Under the pieces are notes generated by a model. That model had not been told where the DNA came from, searched no databases, and saw nothing but the letters and a program-made list of their open reading frames with translations. Position numbers and translations under genes: made by a program. From positions 310,001 to 374,000 of the forward strand of contig WASS01000020.1 of assembly GCA_009712635.1 (NCBI GenBank): a stretch of DNA of 64,000 nt. Direction: 5' to 3'. Of this stretch, positions 17,728 through 26,178 are shown in pieces (position 1 is the first letter of the stretch; each line of letters starts with the position of its first letter). Source of the DNA: Hungatella sp. (lineage in GTDB: Bacteria > Bacillota > Clostridia > Lachnospirales > Lachnospiraceae).

Positions 17728-18609
17728 ATGCTTGTTACCATGAAATCAATTCTTAACCTGGCAGAAGCCAGAAACATCGCTGTAGGTGCCTTTAATATTA
17801 CTTCTCTGGAGGGAATCCAGGCAGTGTTAGGAGCTGCGGAGGAAACCGGACAGCCGGTCATTTTACAGTTTGCGCCTGTCCATGAAACAATTATCCCCCT
17901 TACCGTAATGGGACCCATTATGGTTATAATGGCAGAACATGCTGCCGTTCCCGTAGCAGTGCACTTAGATCACGGAGACGATTTTAAGAAGTTAAAACAG
18001 GCCCTGGACATGGGATTTACCTCCATTATGTACGATGGTTCCGCCCTTTCTTTTGAAGAAAATGCAGCAGGTACTCAAATTGCAGTGGAACTTGCGGCTG
18101 CATATGGAGCTTCTGTTGAAGGAGAAATCGGTGCAATGGGCAGAGAAGAATTTAAAAGCGTAGGCGAAGACGAGGGAAATGAAGCAGCGGAAAGCTGCTA
18201 CACAGATCCCGATCAGGCGGAAGCATTTACTTCACTTACCGGAATCGACGCATTGGCCTGTTCCTTTGGCACCGTACACGGACTCTATTTAAAAAAGCCC
18301 AATCTGGACCTTGACAGAATCAGCCGGATTCGGGACAAAGTGGCTCTCCCCATTGTCATGCACGGAGGCTCCGGAATCAGCGATGAAGATTTTTATCAGT
18401 GCATCAAACGGGGGGTCCGTAAGATTAATTATTATACCTACCTGGCAAAAGCCGGCGGTATGTATGTAAAAGAAAAAGCTGCCAATGCGGAAGATGTGGT
18501 ATTTTACCATGATGTGACCCTTTGGGGAGTGGAGGCGATGAAAAGAGACGTGCTTCATACCATTAAGGTATTTTCTGGTATGGAACAGAAAGAGAGCGGA
18601 AGGCTATGA
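17728..18609 (+). CDS. Class II (zinc) aldolase, fructose/tagatose-bisphosphate type
   Basis: A 293-residue class II aldolase that cleaves a phosphorylated ketose to DHAP plus an aldehyde. It has HLDHGDD (first metal histidine), EGEIGAMG, GTVHGLY and VMHGGSGI. I chose ATG 17728 because an AAAGGAGG site precedes it; an upstream in-frame ATG inside the kinase has none. The start lies 20 bases after the kinase stop, and the end overlaps the next gene by 4 bases. Confidence 0.88.
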   Translation: MLVTMKSILNLAEARNIAVGAFNITSLEGIQAVLGAAEETGQPVILQFAPVHETIIPLTVMGPIMVIMAEHAAVPVAVHLDHGDDFKKLKQALDMGFTSIMYDGSALSFEENAAGTQIAVELAAAYGASVEGEIGAMGREEFKSVGEDEGNEAAESCYTDPDQAEAFTSLTGIDALACSFGTVHGLYLKKPNLDLDRISRIRDKVALPIVMHGGSGISDEDFYQCIKRGVRKINYYTYLAKAGGMYVKEKAANAEDVVFYHDVTLWGVEAMKRDVLHTIKVFSGMEQKESGRL

Positions 18610-19286
18610 AACGTTCTGAAGTTAACAAAGCCTTAAAGGATATGGAACAGATGATTCAGACATGTGGATTTTTCCTTCCGCCTTTTAGCAGCTTCACTCC
18701 TGAGGAATGGGGGAAAAAAGGGCATGAATACGATGAAATCCGTGACAATATGCTTGGCTGGGATATTACGGATTTCGGACTTGGAGATTTTGACCGGACC
18801 GGTTTTTCACTGATTACTCTTCGAAATGGGAATGTAAAGCAAAAGAAATATACAAAAACCTATGCAGAAAAACTGCTCTTCTTAAAAGAAGGACAGTCAG
18901 CCGCCATGCATTTTCACTGGACTAAAATGGAGGACATTATAAACAGAGGGGGCGGCAATGTGCAGATCCGTGTTTACCAATCCGACCCAGACGGAGGCTT
19001 TTCTGATTCTGACGTAACAGTTAACAGGGATGGAAGAACTTATATGGTTCCTGCCGGAACAGTGGTAACACTGCGCCCTGGGGAGAGCATTACCATTTAT
19101 CCTTATCTCTACCATGATTTTCATGTGGAACCCCATTCCGGTCCGGTGCTGCTTGGTGAAGTATCCATGTGCAACGATGATCAGGAAGACAATCGATTTT
19201 ACCAGCCAATCGGCCGCTTCCCCGAAATAGAAGAAGACGAGCCACCTTACCGTCTCCTTTGTAATGAATACCCTAAGGCGAAGTAA
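18606..19286 (+). CDS. D-lyxose isomerase-like cupin
   Basis: A 226-residue cupin resembling D-lyxose ketol-isomerases. Likely metal ligands are H102 and H104 in MHFHW, E109, and a histidine in LYHDFH (170-173). Family members interconvert D-lyxose and D-xylulose, and some act on mannose/fructose. It overlaps the aldolase by 4 bases (ATGA). The trio isomerase-kinase-aldolase suggests a pentose or hexose split pathway yielding DHAP. Confidence 0.75.
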   Translation: MKRSEVNKALKDMEQMIQTCGFFLPPFSSFTPEEWGKKGHEYDEIRDNMLGWDITDFGLGDFDRTGFSLITLRNGNVKQKKYTKTYAEKLLFLKEGQSAAMHFHWTKMEDIINRGGGNVQIRVYQSDPDGGFSDSDVTVNRDGRTYMVPAGTVVTLRPGESITIYPYLYHDFHVEPHSGPVLLGEVSMCNDDQEDNRFYQPIGRFPEIEEDEPPYRLLCNEYPKAK

Positions 19287-19425
19287 TTGTGCAATGTGAT
19301 GAAAATTCAGCCATGGGCAATCCAGATTCGCTTAATACAGCATATTAAATATGACAAATGTAATGAAAAACTAATTACATTGTGCACATGTTTTAAAATT
19401 CACAGAGTGATATGATATTTATGCA
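19286..19425 (+). promoter_or_regulatory. Intergenic control region before the ABC transporter
   Basis: This stretch holds ATTGTGCAAT (19286-19295), CATTGTGCACATG (19378-19390) and CACAGAGTGATATGATATTT (19401-19420). They repeat elements seen ahead of the kinase gene at 16.45-16.5 kb. A TATGAT at about 19411 may be a -10 box, but I see no convincing -35. Confidence 0.4.
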
Positions 19426-19465
19426 GCATATAACACAATTATATAATGTATAAGGAGAATTTACC

Positions 19466-20548
19466 ATGAAAAAAAGCACAAAAAAGCTTGCCGCAATTCT
19501 GATGTGCGCAGCTCTTGCCGGAATGTCTGTGGCAGGCTGCAGCAATGGGGAACCAGAAACAAAGGCGCCTGAAACAACAAAAGCAGCTGAAACCACAAAA
19601 GCGGAAACAAAGGCTGAAACCAAAGCTGCGGTAAAATCAGAATCTGCCGTAAACATGGCAGACGCAAATGTAAAAAAGAAAGATCCAAGTAAGCATTATA
19701 AATTCGGATATACCTGTATGGACGGTACCAATCCATTCTTTGTAACAATCGAAAAGACCATGCGGGAAATGATTGAAGCCCAGGGAGACGAACTGGTATC
19801 TGTGGATCCGGCCAATGATGTAACTCTTCAGATTACCCAGGTTGAGGATTTAGTCTCACAGAAAATTGATGCCATGTTTATGAATCCGGCAGAAGCAGAA
19901 GGAATCCTTCCCGCTCTGGATCAGTTAAAAGAAGCAAAGATTCCAACGGTAGGCTTTGATACAGAAGTAGCTGATATGTCCTATCTGATTTCTTACACCG
20001 GCTCTGATAACTATAATGCAGGTTTCGTATGCGGAGAAGATTTAGTAAAGAAATGTCCCAATGGCGGAGATATCATCGTTCTTGATTCCCCAACCATGAA
20101 TTCTGTAACAGACAGAACAAACGGATTTTTGGATGCCATTAAAAACCACAACTTCAATATTGTTGCCCAGCAGGATGCAAAGGGAAATTTAGAGGTCTCC
20201 ATGGGAATTGCAGAAGACTTACTTCAGGCACATGGTGATGTAGTTGCCATCTTCGGCGGAAATGATCCCACTGCACTGGGCGCACTGGCAGCTGCTAACG
20301 CAGCAGGAATTAAGGACTGCAAAATCTATGGTGTAGACGGTTCTCCTGATATTAAGGCAGAAATGGCTTCCGGTACTTCTCTTATTGAAGGAAGCGGCGC
20401 TCAGTCACCAGTTAAAATTGCTCAGTCCGCAGTTAACATTATGTACTCATACTTAAACGGGGAAGAAGTTGCTGACCGGTATCCCGTGGAAACATTCCTC
20501 ATTACATCTGAGAATGTAAAGGATTATGGCACAGACGGCTGGCAGTAA
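19466..20548 (+). CDS. Sugar-binding lipoprotein of ribose-type ABC transporter
   Basis: A 360-residue periplasmic-binding-protein-1 family lipoprotein. The signal peptide ends in a lipobox AGC near residue 25, followed by a Thr/Lys/Glu-rich linker with a repeated TTKA(E) pattern. Binding-protein motifs include GTNPFFVTIEKTM, FGGNDPTALGALAAANAAG and YGVDGSPDIKA. It feeds the ATPase and permease downstream. A strong AAGGAG site precedes ATG 19466, and a terminator-like hairpin after it probably gives excess binding protein. Confidence 0.9.
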   Translation: MKKSTKKLAAILMCAALAGMSVAGCSNGEPETKAPETTKAAETTKAETKAETKAAVKSESAVNMADANVKKKDPSKHYKFGYTCMDGTNPFFVTIEKTMREMIEAQGDELVSVDPANDVTLQITQVEDLVSQKIDAMFMNPAEAEGILPALDQLKEAKIPTVGFDTEVADMSYLISYTGSDNYNAGFVCGEDLVKKCPNGGDIIVLDSPTMNSVTDRTNGFLDAIKNHNFNIVAQQDAKGNLEVSMGIAEDLLQAHGDVVAIFGGNDPTALGALAAANAAGIKDCKIYGVDGSPDIKAEMASGTSLIEGSGAQSPVKIAQSAVNIMYSYLNGEEVADRYPVETFLITSENVKDYGTDGWQ

Positions 20549-20560
20549 ATACAGATAAGA

Positions 20561-20616
20561 GGAACCATGCCTCCTGAACAAGCGTGTTACATGCACCGGG
20601 AGGCGGTGCCTTTTTT
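20561..20616 (+). terminator. Partial terminator between binding protein and ATPase genes
   Basis: GGAACCATGCCTCCTG (20561-20576) pairs imperfectly with CGGGAGGCGGTGCC (20597-20610), followed by six T. Its position inside the transporter operon fits attenuation that keeps the binding protein more abundant than the membrane parts. Confidence 0.65.
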
Positions 20617-20660
20617 CCAGACTGACGTCAAAAATGGAAAACGAACAGGCAGGTGAATAT

Positions 20661-22148
20661 ATGAGTGAAAAAATTCTGCTTCAAATGAAAAATATACACA
20701 AATCCTTCCCGGGAGTCAATGCATTGCAGGGAGTGGATTTTGAACTGTTCCCTGGGGAAGTTCATGCCCTCCTTGGTGAAAACGGGGCTGGAAAATCCAC
20801 GTTAATCAAGGTATTAGGCGGAATCTACATAGCAGAAGAGGGAGAAATTTTCATTGAAGGACAGAACGTGGTCATTGACGGAGTAAATACTTCTCATGCC
20901 AACGGAATTTCCATCATCCATCAGGAACTGGTACTGGTCCCTCATATGACCGTAGCAGAAAATATCTTTCTTGGACGGGAACCTGGGAAAGGCGGTTTTA
21001 TAGATCATGAAACAATGGAGCGGGAAGCAGAAACGCTTTTAAATGATTATCATATGAGCATCTCTCCGGGAGCCTTTGTCAAGGATTTAACCATTGCCCA
21101 GCAGCAGATGGTAGAAATCGTAAAAGCCATTTCCTACCGTTCAAAGATACTGGTCATGGATGAGCCTACCTCCTCCATATCAGATAAAGAGGTGGAATTC
21201 CTGTTTCAGACCATGCGTATGCTGACCCAAAAAGGTGTGGGAATTATATATATATCCCATAAAATGGATGAGTTAGAGCAGATTTGCGACCGGGTGACTG
21301 TTTTAAGGGACGGCACCTATGTAGGAACAAAAGTCGTGAAGGACACTTCAAGAGACCAGTTAATCTCCATGATGGTGGGGCGGGAACTGACAAAATATTA
21401 TACCCGGGATTATAAAGAACCGGGTGATATTGTTTTAAAATGTGAAAACATAACAGACGGCAAGATGGTAAAAGGAGTCAGCTTTGAACTGCGTCAGGGT
21501 GAGATCATCGGCTTTGCCGGATTAGTGGGAGCAGGAAGAAGTGAAACCATGAAATGTATTTTTGGTCTGACCCCATGTCTGTCCGGGGAAATCTATGTAA
21601 ACGGAAAACCGGCAAAGATTAAATCTCCTTTAGATGCCATGAACTACAAAATAGCACTGGTGCCGGAGGACCGGAAGCAGGAAGGCCTTTATCCGGTACA
21701 GAGCGTGCGCTTTAACTCCACCATAGAAGTGCTTAAATCTTTTATCAAAGGGATACTGGTCAATCAGAAAAAAGAAGAAGAAATAACCGGAAAATATATT
21801 GAAATGATGGATACGAAGACTCCCTCCCAGGAACAGCTGATTGGAAACTTATCCGGTGGAAACCAGCAGAAGGTCATGATCGGAAGATGGCTTGCCACTT
21901 CACCTGACATCCTGATTCTTGATGAGCCAACCAGAGGTGTGGATGTAGGGGCGAAATCTGAAATATATGCAACCATGAATGAACTGGTCAAAGAGGGAAT
22001 GTCAATTATCATGATTTCTTCCGAACTGCCGGAAATTCTTAACATGAGCGACCGGGTATATGTCATGTGTGACGGTAGAACCACCGGCTGTTTCCACCAT
22101 AGCGAAAACATAACCCAGGAACAGATTATGAAGCTGGCAGCCAAGTAG
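20661..22148 (+). CDS. Ribose-type sugar ABC transporter, duplicated ATPase
   Basis: A 495-residue RbsA/MglA-type protein with two nucleotide-binding domains. The first has GENGAGKSTL, TIAQQQMVEI and ILVMDEPTSS. The second has the degenerate P-loop GLVGAGRSE and a full LSGGNQQKV signature with ILILDEPTRGVD. I chose ATG 20661 (MSEKILLQ) because AGGCAGGTGA lies just upstream; the in-frame ATG 20634 lacks a ribosome site. The permease follows after 18 bases. Confidence 0.92.
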   Translation: MSEKILLQMKNIHKSFPGVNALQGVDFELFPGEVHALLGENGAGKSTLIKVLGGIYIAEEGEIFIEGQNVVIDGVNTSHANGISIIHQELVLVPHMTVAENIFLGREPGKGGFIDHETMEREAETLLNDYHMSISPGAFVKDLTIAQQQMVEIVKAISYRSKILVMDEPTSSISDKEVEFLFQTMRMLTQKGVGIIYISHKMDELEQICDRVTVLRDGTYVGTKVVKDTSRDQLISMMVGRELTKYYTRDYKEPGDIVLKCENITDGKMVKGVSFELRQGEIIGFAGLVGAGRSETMKCIFGLTPCLSGEIYVNGKPAKIKSPLDAMNYKIALVPEDRKQEGLYPVQSVRFNSTIEVLKSFIKGILVNQKKEEEITGKYIEMMDTKTPSQEQLIGNLSGGNQQKVMIGRWLATSPDILILDEPTRGVDVGAKSEIYATMNELVKEGMSIIMISSELPEILNMSDRVYVMCDGRTTGCFHHSENITQEQIMKLAAK

Positions 22149-22166
22149 GAAAGAGGGAGAAATCAG

Positions 22167-23135
22167 ATGACAACAAGAATTCAAAAAAATGTAAAACAGT
22201 ATTTAAAAGATAACATCGGAATTATCGGTGCACTGCTGATTCTGTGTATTTTCCTGTCCATATTTCCAAAGACCAGCGGTGTATTTCTGACACATAAAAA
22301 TATATTTAATGTACTGAGGCAGATTTCATCCAACTTATTCCTTGCATGCGGAATGACCATGGTTATTATTTTAGGGGGAATCGACCTTTCCGTAGGTTCC
22401 ATTATAGCCCTGTCCGGCTGTGTGGCAGCAGGCTGTGTGGCACGTTACAATCTTCCCATATTTGCCGCTATTTTAATAGGCGTTCTCATTGGTACGGCAG
22501 TTGGTATGGCAAACGGTGTGGTTATCTCCAAAACAACCATTCCGCCGTTTATTGTCACACTTGCCACCATGAATGTGGCGAAAGGTCTGGCTTACGTTTA
22601 TACCGGCGGTTCTCCTGTAAGAGTCGTTACGAAGAAATGGCAGTTTCTTGGTGCCGGCTACATTGGAGGAGTCCCTACCCCTGTTATAATCCTGGTATTT
22701 GTGTTAATCATTACTGCAGTTATTATGAACAAGACAAAGCTGGGACGCCACATCTATGCAGTGGGAGGTAATTCCCAGGCCGCCAGATTCTCCGGAATCA
22801 GCACGGCAAGAGTAAAATTACTGGTACATACTTATTCCGGACTTATGGCAGGTCTTGCAGGTGTTGTTCTCGCTTCCCGTATGTATTCCGGCCAGCCCAC
22901 TGCAGGAGACGGAGCAGAAATGGATGCCATCGCGGCAGTTGTGGTTGGAGGAACTTCCATGGCAGGCGGTTCCGGTAAAATCGGAGGCACCATTATCGGA
23001 GGACTGATTATTGGTGTATTAAACAACGGACTGAATCTTTTGAATGTCAACTCATTCTGGCAGTATGTGGTAAAAGGGATTGTCATTCTTCTGGCGGTAT
23101 TTGTAGACTACTTGCGGAACAAGAAAAAGGGGTAG
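22167..23135 (+). CDS. Ribose-type sugar ABC transporter permease
   Basis: A 322-residue RbsC-like inner-membrane permease with about nine to ten spans. It carries the family segments MVIILGGIDLSVGSIIAL, GGNSQAARFSGI and AVVVGGTSMAGGSGKIGGT. It forms the channel for the binding protein at 19.5 kb and ATPase at 20.7 kb. A terminator follows within 20 bases. Confidence 0.92.
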   Translation: MTTRIQKNVKQYLKDNIGIIGALLILCIFLSIFPKTSGVFLTHKNIFNVLRQISSNLFLACGMTMVIILGGIDLSVGSIIALSGCVAAGCVARYNLPIFAAILIGVLIGTAVGMANGVVISKTTIPPFIVTLATMNVAKGLAYVYTGGSPVRVVTKKWQFLGAGYIGGVPTPVIILVFVLIITAVIMNKTKLGRHIYAVGGNSQAARFSGISTARVKLLVHTYSGLMAGLAGVVLASRMYSGQPTAGDGAEMDAIAAVVVGGTSMAGGSGKIGGTIIGGLIIGVLNNGLNLLNVNSFWQYVVKGIVILLAVFVDYLRNKKKG

Positions 23136-23154
23136 AATTCTTAAGAGAGCAGGG

Positions 23155-23193
23155 AGCGTTTCCTTAACAGTGAAACGCTTTTTGTGGTATAAT
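23155..23193 (+). promoter_or_regulatory. Terminator overlapped by a promoter
   Basis: AGCGTTTC (23155-23162) pairs with GAAACGCT (23172-23179), followed by five T, ending the transporter operon. The same bases carry TTAACA (23164-23169), 18-base spacer, TATAAT (23188-23193), a good promoter for the sensing genes that follow. Confidence 0.7.
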
Positions 23194-23221
23194 AAATAAA
23201 AAAACACGGGGGTGTTTATAC

Positions 23222-24169
23222 ATGAAGAGAAAGGCTGGGGTATTTCTCTTAATTGCACTGACTGCAGCTTTGTTTACCGGCTGCAGCAGGAGGAAGGACG
23301 AAGCACCTCCTCACGAAGCTCTCATATTTGGTGCCACCTATATGACGCGGAATAATCCCTACTTTAATGTTTTGGGACAGGGGATTGAAGAAGTGGTGGA
23401 AGCCAATGGAGATATTCTTTTAACCAGAGATCCCTTGCAGGATCAGAAGAAGCAGAATGAACAGATTGAGGAACTCATCGACGAAGGAATCAGCATGCTT
23501 TTCTTAAATCCGGTGGACTGGGAGGAGGTCCGTCCGGCATTACTCGCCTGTAAAAAAGCAGGTGTGGCAGTGATTAACGTAGATACTGTGGTGAAGGACC
23601 GGGATCTGGTTATATCTGTGATTGAAACGGACAACTATCAGGCAGGTCAGCTTTGCGCCCTGGATATGATGAAGCGAAGGAAAGCTGCAGATATTGTAAT
23701 ACTGGATAATCCCATTCAGATGTCTATTACCTACCGGGCACAGGGGTTTACCGATGCCATTGCAGGTAATCCGGGTTACCGGGTAGTATACCGGCATGCG
23801 GCAGCAGGGGAAATCGAGGTTTCATCCAAAGTCATGGAAGAGTTTTTAAACCAGAATAAAGGGTTTGATGTGGTTCTTGGGGGCAACGACCCTACGGCTC
23901 TTGGCGCGCTGGCAGCGCTTCAGCAGGCCAGAAAGGAAGATGGAGTCCTGATCTACGGAATAGACGGTTCTCCTGACTTTAAGGCGATTCTGGATATGGG
24001 GTATGTGACCGGAACCAGTGCCCAAAGCCCCAAAGCCATTGGAAGGGTTGCTGCTGAAACCGCTTACCGGTACTTAAACGGAGAATCGGTGGACCCATAT
24101 ATCAGCTTGTCCAGTACTTTCATTACAAAGGATAATCTGGCTGAATACGAAATCGACGGCTGGCAGTAG
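23222..24169 (+). CDS. Second sugar-binding lipoprotein, probable sensor partner
   Basis: A 315-residue binding-protein-1 family lipoprotein, paralogous to the transporter's binding protein (shares NPYFNVLGQGIEE, GGNDPTALGALAALQQA, YGIDGSPDFKA). The signal peptide ends in lipobox TGC near residue 21. It has no transporter of its own and sits 7 bases before a histidine kinase gene. In Clostridia, XylFII-type binding proteins bind sugar and touch a membrane kinase, so a sensory role is likely (inference). Confidence 0.8.
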   Translation: MKRKAGVFLLIALTAALFTGCSRRKDEAPPHEALIFGATYMTRNNPYFNVLGQGIEEVVEANGDILLTRDPLQDQKKQNEQIEELIDEGISMLFLNPVDWEEVRPALLACKKAGVAVINVDTVVKDRDLVISVIETDNYQAGQLCALDMMKRRKAADIVILDNPIQMSITYRAQGFTDAIAGNPGYRVVYRHAAAGEIEVSSKVMEEFLNQNKGFDVVLGGNDPTALGALAALQQARKEDGVLIYGIDGSPDFKAILDMGYVTGTSAQSPKAIGRVAAETAYRYLNGESVDPYISLSSTFITKDNLAEYEIDGWQ

Positions 24170-24176
24170 GTGAGAG

Positions 24177-25490
24177 ATGGAAGATAATAAATTTAACGGC
24201 AGGATCAGGATTTTGCAGACCGCAATCCTGGTTATTAATATTATATCCGTAATGGGGATCAGTATTTTTATATACGCTACCATCGAAAAAATCCGAAGAG
24301 CCTACGATGCCAGGGAATTTTTAAATGAAATTCAGGCAATCGTCTGGTATCCTTATGCAAAAATCTGGCTCTGTGCCCTGCTATTAGGTTTTCTAACTTT
24401 AAGCATGGTGATCAGAGACCGGCTATTTCCCAATAACAGCAAGGTTATTTTAACCAGTCTTATTGCAGATTTTATTGCCTGCTTTGCCATCATCATTGAA
24501 CTGAATTTCAACTATAACGGAATCCTGCTGCTGGTCTTTTCCAATGTTATTCTGTATGTAAAAAATGGAAAATCCAGATATATACTGGCAGCTGTTGCCA
24601 TTGGAAGCTTTATTCTTGCCGATTATGAACTGCTGTCAATCTCTTACAGGCTGTATTCCATACAGGATTATATCGCTTTTTACAGTGCCTCGAAACAGCA
24701 GTATTTTCTGAGTGTTTATAACATTTTTATATCTTTGAATGTAATCCTGTTCGTTGCTTACTGTGTCAATATAATCAATGAGCAGCAGGGAAATATCGAT
24801 GAAATACACGGATTAAACGAAAAACTCCACGATGTGAACGAACAGCTGCAAAAGTATTCTCTTATGGCAGAAAAAATGGCGGAGACCAGAGAACGCAACC
24901 GCCTGGCAAGGGAAATCCATGATACGCTGGGGCATACACTCACAGGGATTTCAGCCGGGATTGATGCGTGTATTGCGATAATCAGCATCTCACCGGAACA
25001 GACAAAAAAGCAGCTGGAGCTGATAAGTAAAGTCACCAGAGACGGGATTAAGGACATCCGCCGTTCTGTCAGCGAACTAAGACCCGATGCACTGGACCGC
25101 TTCAGTCTGGAGTTTGCCATTAATAAGATGGTAACTGACATTAATGCAGTATCCGAAGCAAGAGTCTATTTTGACTGCAGGGTAAGTAATTTAAAATTCG
25201 GCGAGGACGAGGAGAATGCCATTTACCGTGTGGTTCAGGAAGGGATTACCAATGCCATACGCCATGGGCAGGCAAAAGAGATCTGGGTAACCATGAAAAT
25301 GGAAAAAGAAGATATTCTGATACAGATTAAAGATAATGGAATTGGGTGTAAAGAAATGAAAAGCGGTTTTGGCACCAAGCATATGAAAGAGCGGATTCGT
25401 ATGCTGAACGGAGCTGTTACATTTGATGGAAGTGATGGTTTTATCGTAAATGCAAGAATACCGATCCGGAGGGGAGAGACCTATGATTAA
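24177..25490 (+). CDS. NarL-type sensor histidine kinase
   Basis: A 437-residue membrane histidine kinase. Several hydrophobic spans lie in residues 12-200. A coiled-coil linker and a HisKA_3 domain with phospho-acceptor H248 (REIHDTLGHT) follow, then a HATPase domain with NAIRHG, DNGIG and GFGTKHMKER. There is no classical extracellular sensor domain, consistent with sensing through the adjacent binding lipoprotein. It overlaps the response regulator gene by 8 bases. Confidence 0.9.
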   Translation: MEDNKFNGRIRILQTAILVINIISVMGISIFIYATIEKIRRAYDAREFLNEIQAIVWYPYAKIWLCALLLGFLTLSMVIRDRLFPNNSKVILTSLIADFIACFAIIIELNFNYNGILLLVFSNVILYVKNGKSRYILAAVAIGSFILADYELLSISYRLYSIQDYIAFYSASKQQYFLSVYNIFISLNVILFVAYCVNIINEQQGNIDEIHGLNEKLHDVNEQLQKYSLMAEKMAETRERNRLAREIHDTLGHTLTGISAGIDACIAIISISPEQTKKQLELISKVTRDGIKDIRRSVSELRPDALDRFSLEFAINKMVTDINAVSEARVYFDCRVSNLKFGEDEENAIYRVVQEGITNAIRHGQAKEIWVTMKMEKEDILIQIKDNGIGCKEMKSGFGTKHMKERIRMLNGAVTFDGSDGFIVNARIPIRRGETYD

Positions 25491-26178
25491 AGTATTGATT
25501 GCCGATGATCAGGAACTGATACGCCAGAGTCTGCAGATTGTCTTAAACAGCAGGAAAGATATGACCGTTACCGATGTGGCGGCAGACGGCCAGGAAGTGA
25601 TGCGGTGCATCCGCAAAAATAAGCCGGACGTGATCTTAATGGATGTGCGTATGCCTAAAATGGATGGGGTACAATGCACGAAACTCATTAAGGAAAGCTG
25701 CCCTCAGATTAAAATTATCATCCTGACCACCTTTGACGATGATGAATATGTATACAATGCCCTGAAATACGGTGCCAGCGGGTATTTATTAAAAGGAGTT
25801 TCCATGGAGGAACTGGCCAATGCGATTACGACAGTTTACAATGGCTGGGCAATGATTAATCCGGATATAACAGCAAAGGTTTTAAGGCTGTTCTCCCAGA
25901 TGGCAAAAGCCGATTACTCCATTACAGTCAAAGAAAAGAATATGGATGAGCTGACGAGAGCAGAATGGAAGATCATTGCCCAGGTCGAAAAAGGAGCAAG
26001 CAACCGTGAAATCGCCCGGACTTTAAACTTATCAGAGGGAACCGTACGAAATTATTTAAGCACCATTTTAAATAAACTGAATTTAAGAGACCGGACCCAG
26101 CTTGCAATCTGGGCAGTTCAGACTAACGTGAGAAATAAGGTGGAAGGACGGCCCTTGGAAACAGAGGGGGCTTTATGA
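25483..26178 (+). CDS. NarL/LuxR-family response regulator
   Basis: A 231-residue regulator with a receiver domain (DD at 8-9, phospho-acceptor D54 in LMDVRMP, conserved T and K) and a C-terminal LuxR-type helix-turn-helix (REIARTLNLSEGTVRNYLS). Its start is ATG 25483 behind GGAGGGGAGAG. It pairs with the preceding kinase and probably controls the sugar operon; the shared motifs at 16.45 and 19.3 kb are candidate sites. It overlaps the next gene by 4 bases. Confidence 0.9.
   Translation: MIKVLIADDQELIRQSLQIVLNSRKDMTVTDVAADGQEVMRCIRKNKPDVILMDVRMPKMDGVQCTKLIKESCPQIKIIILTTFDDDEYVYNALKYGASGYLLKGVSMEELANAITTVYNGWAMINPDITAKVLRLFSQMAKADYSITVKEKNMDELTRAEWKIIAQVEKGASNREIARTLNLSEGTVRNYLSTILNKLNLRDRTQLAIWAVQTNVRNKVEGRPLETEGAL

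Noticed and set aside
19393-19748. Minus-strand Ala/Val-rich frames opposite the binding protein linker
   Set aside because: They arise from the repetitive linker codons of the real plus-strand gene.
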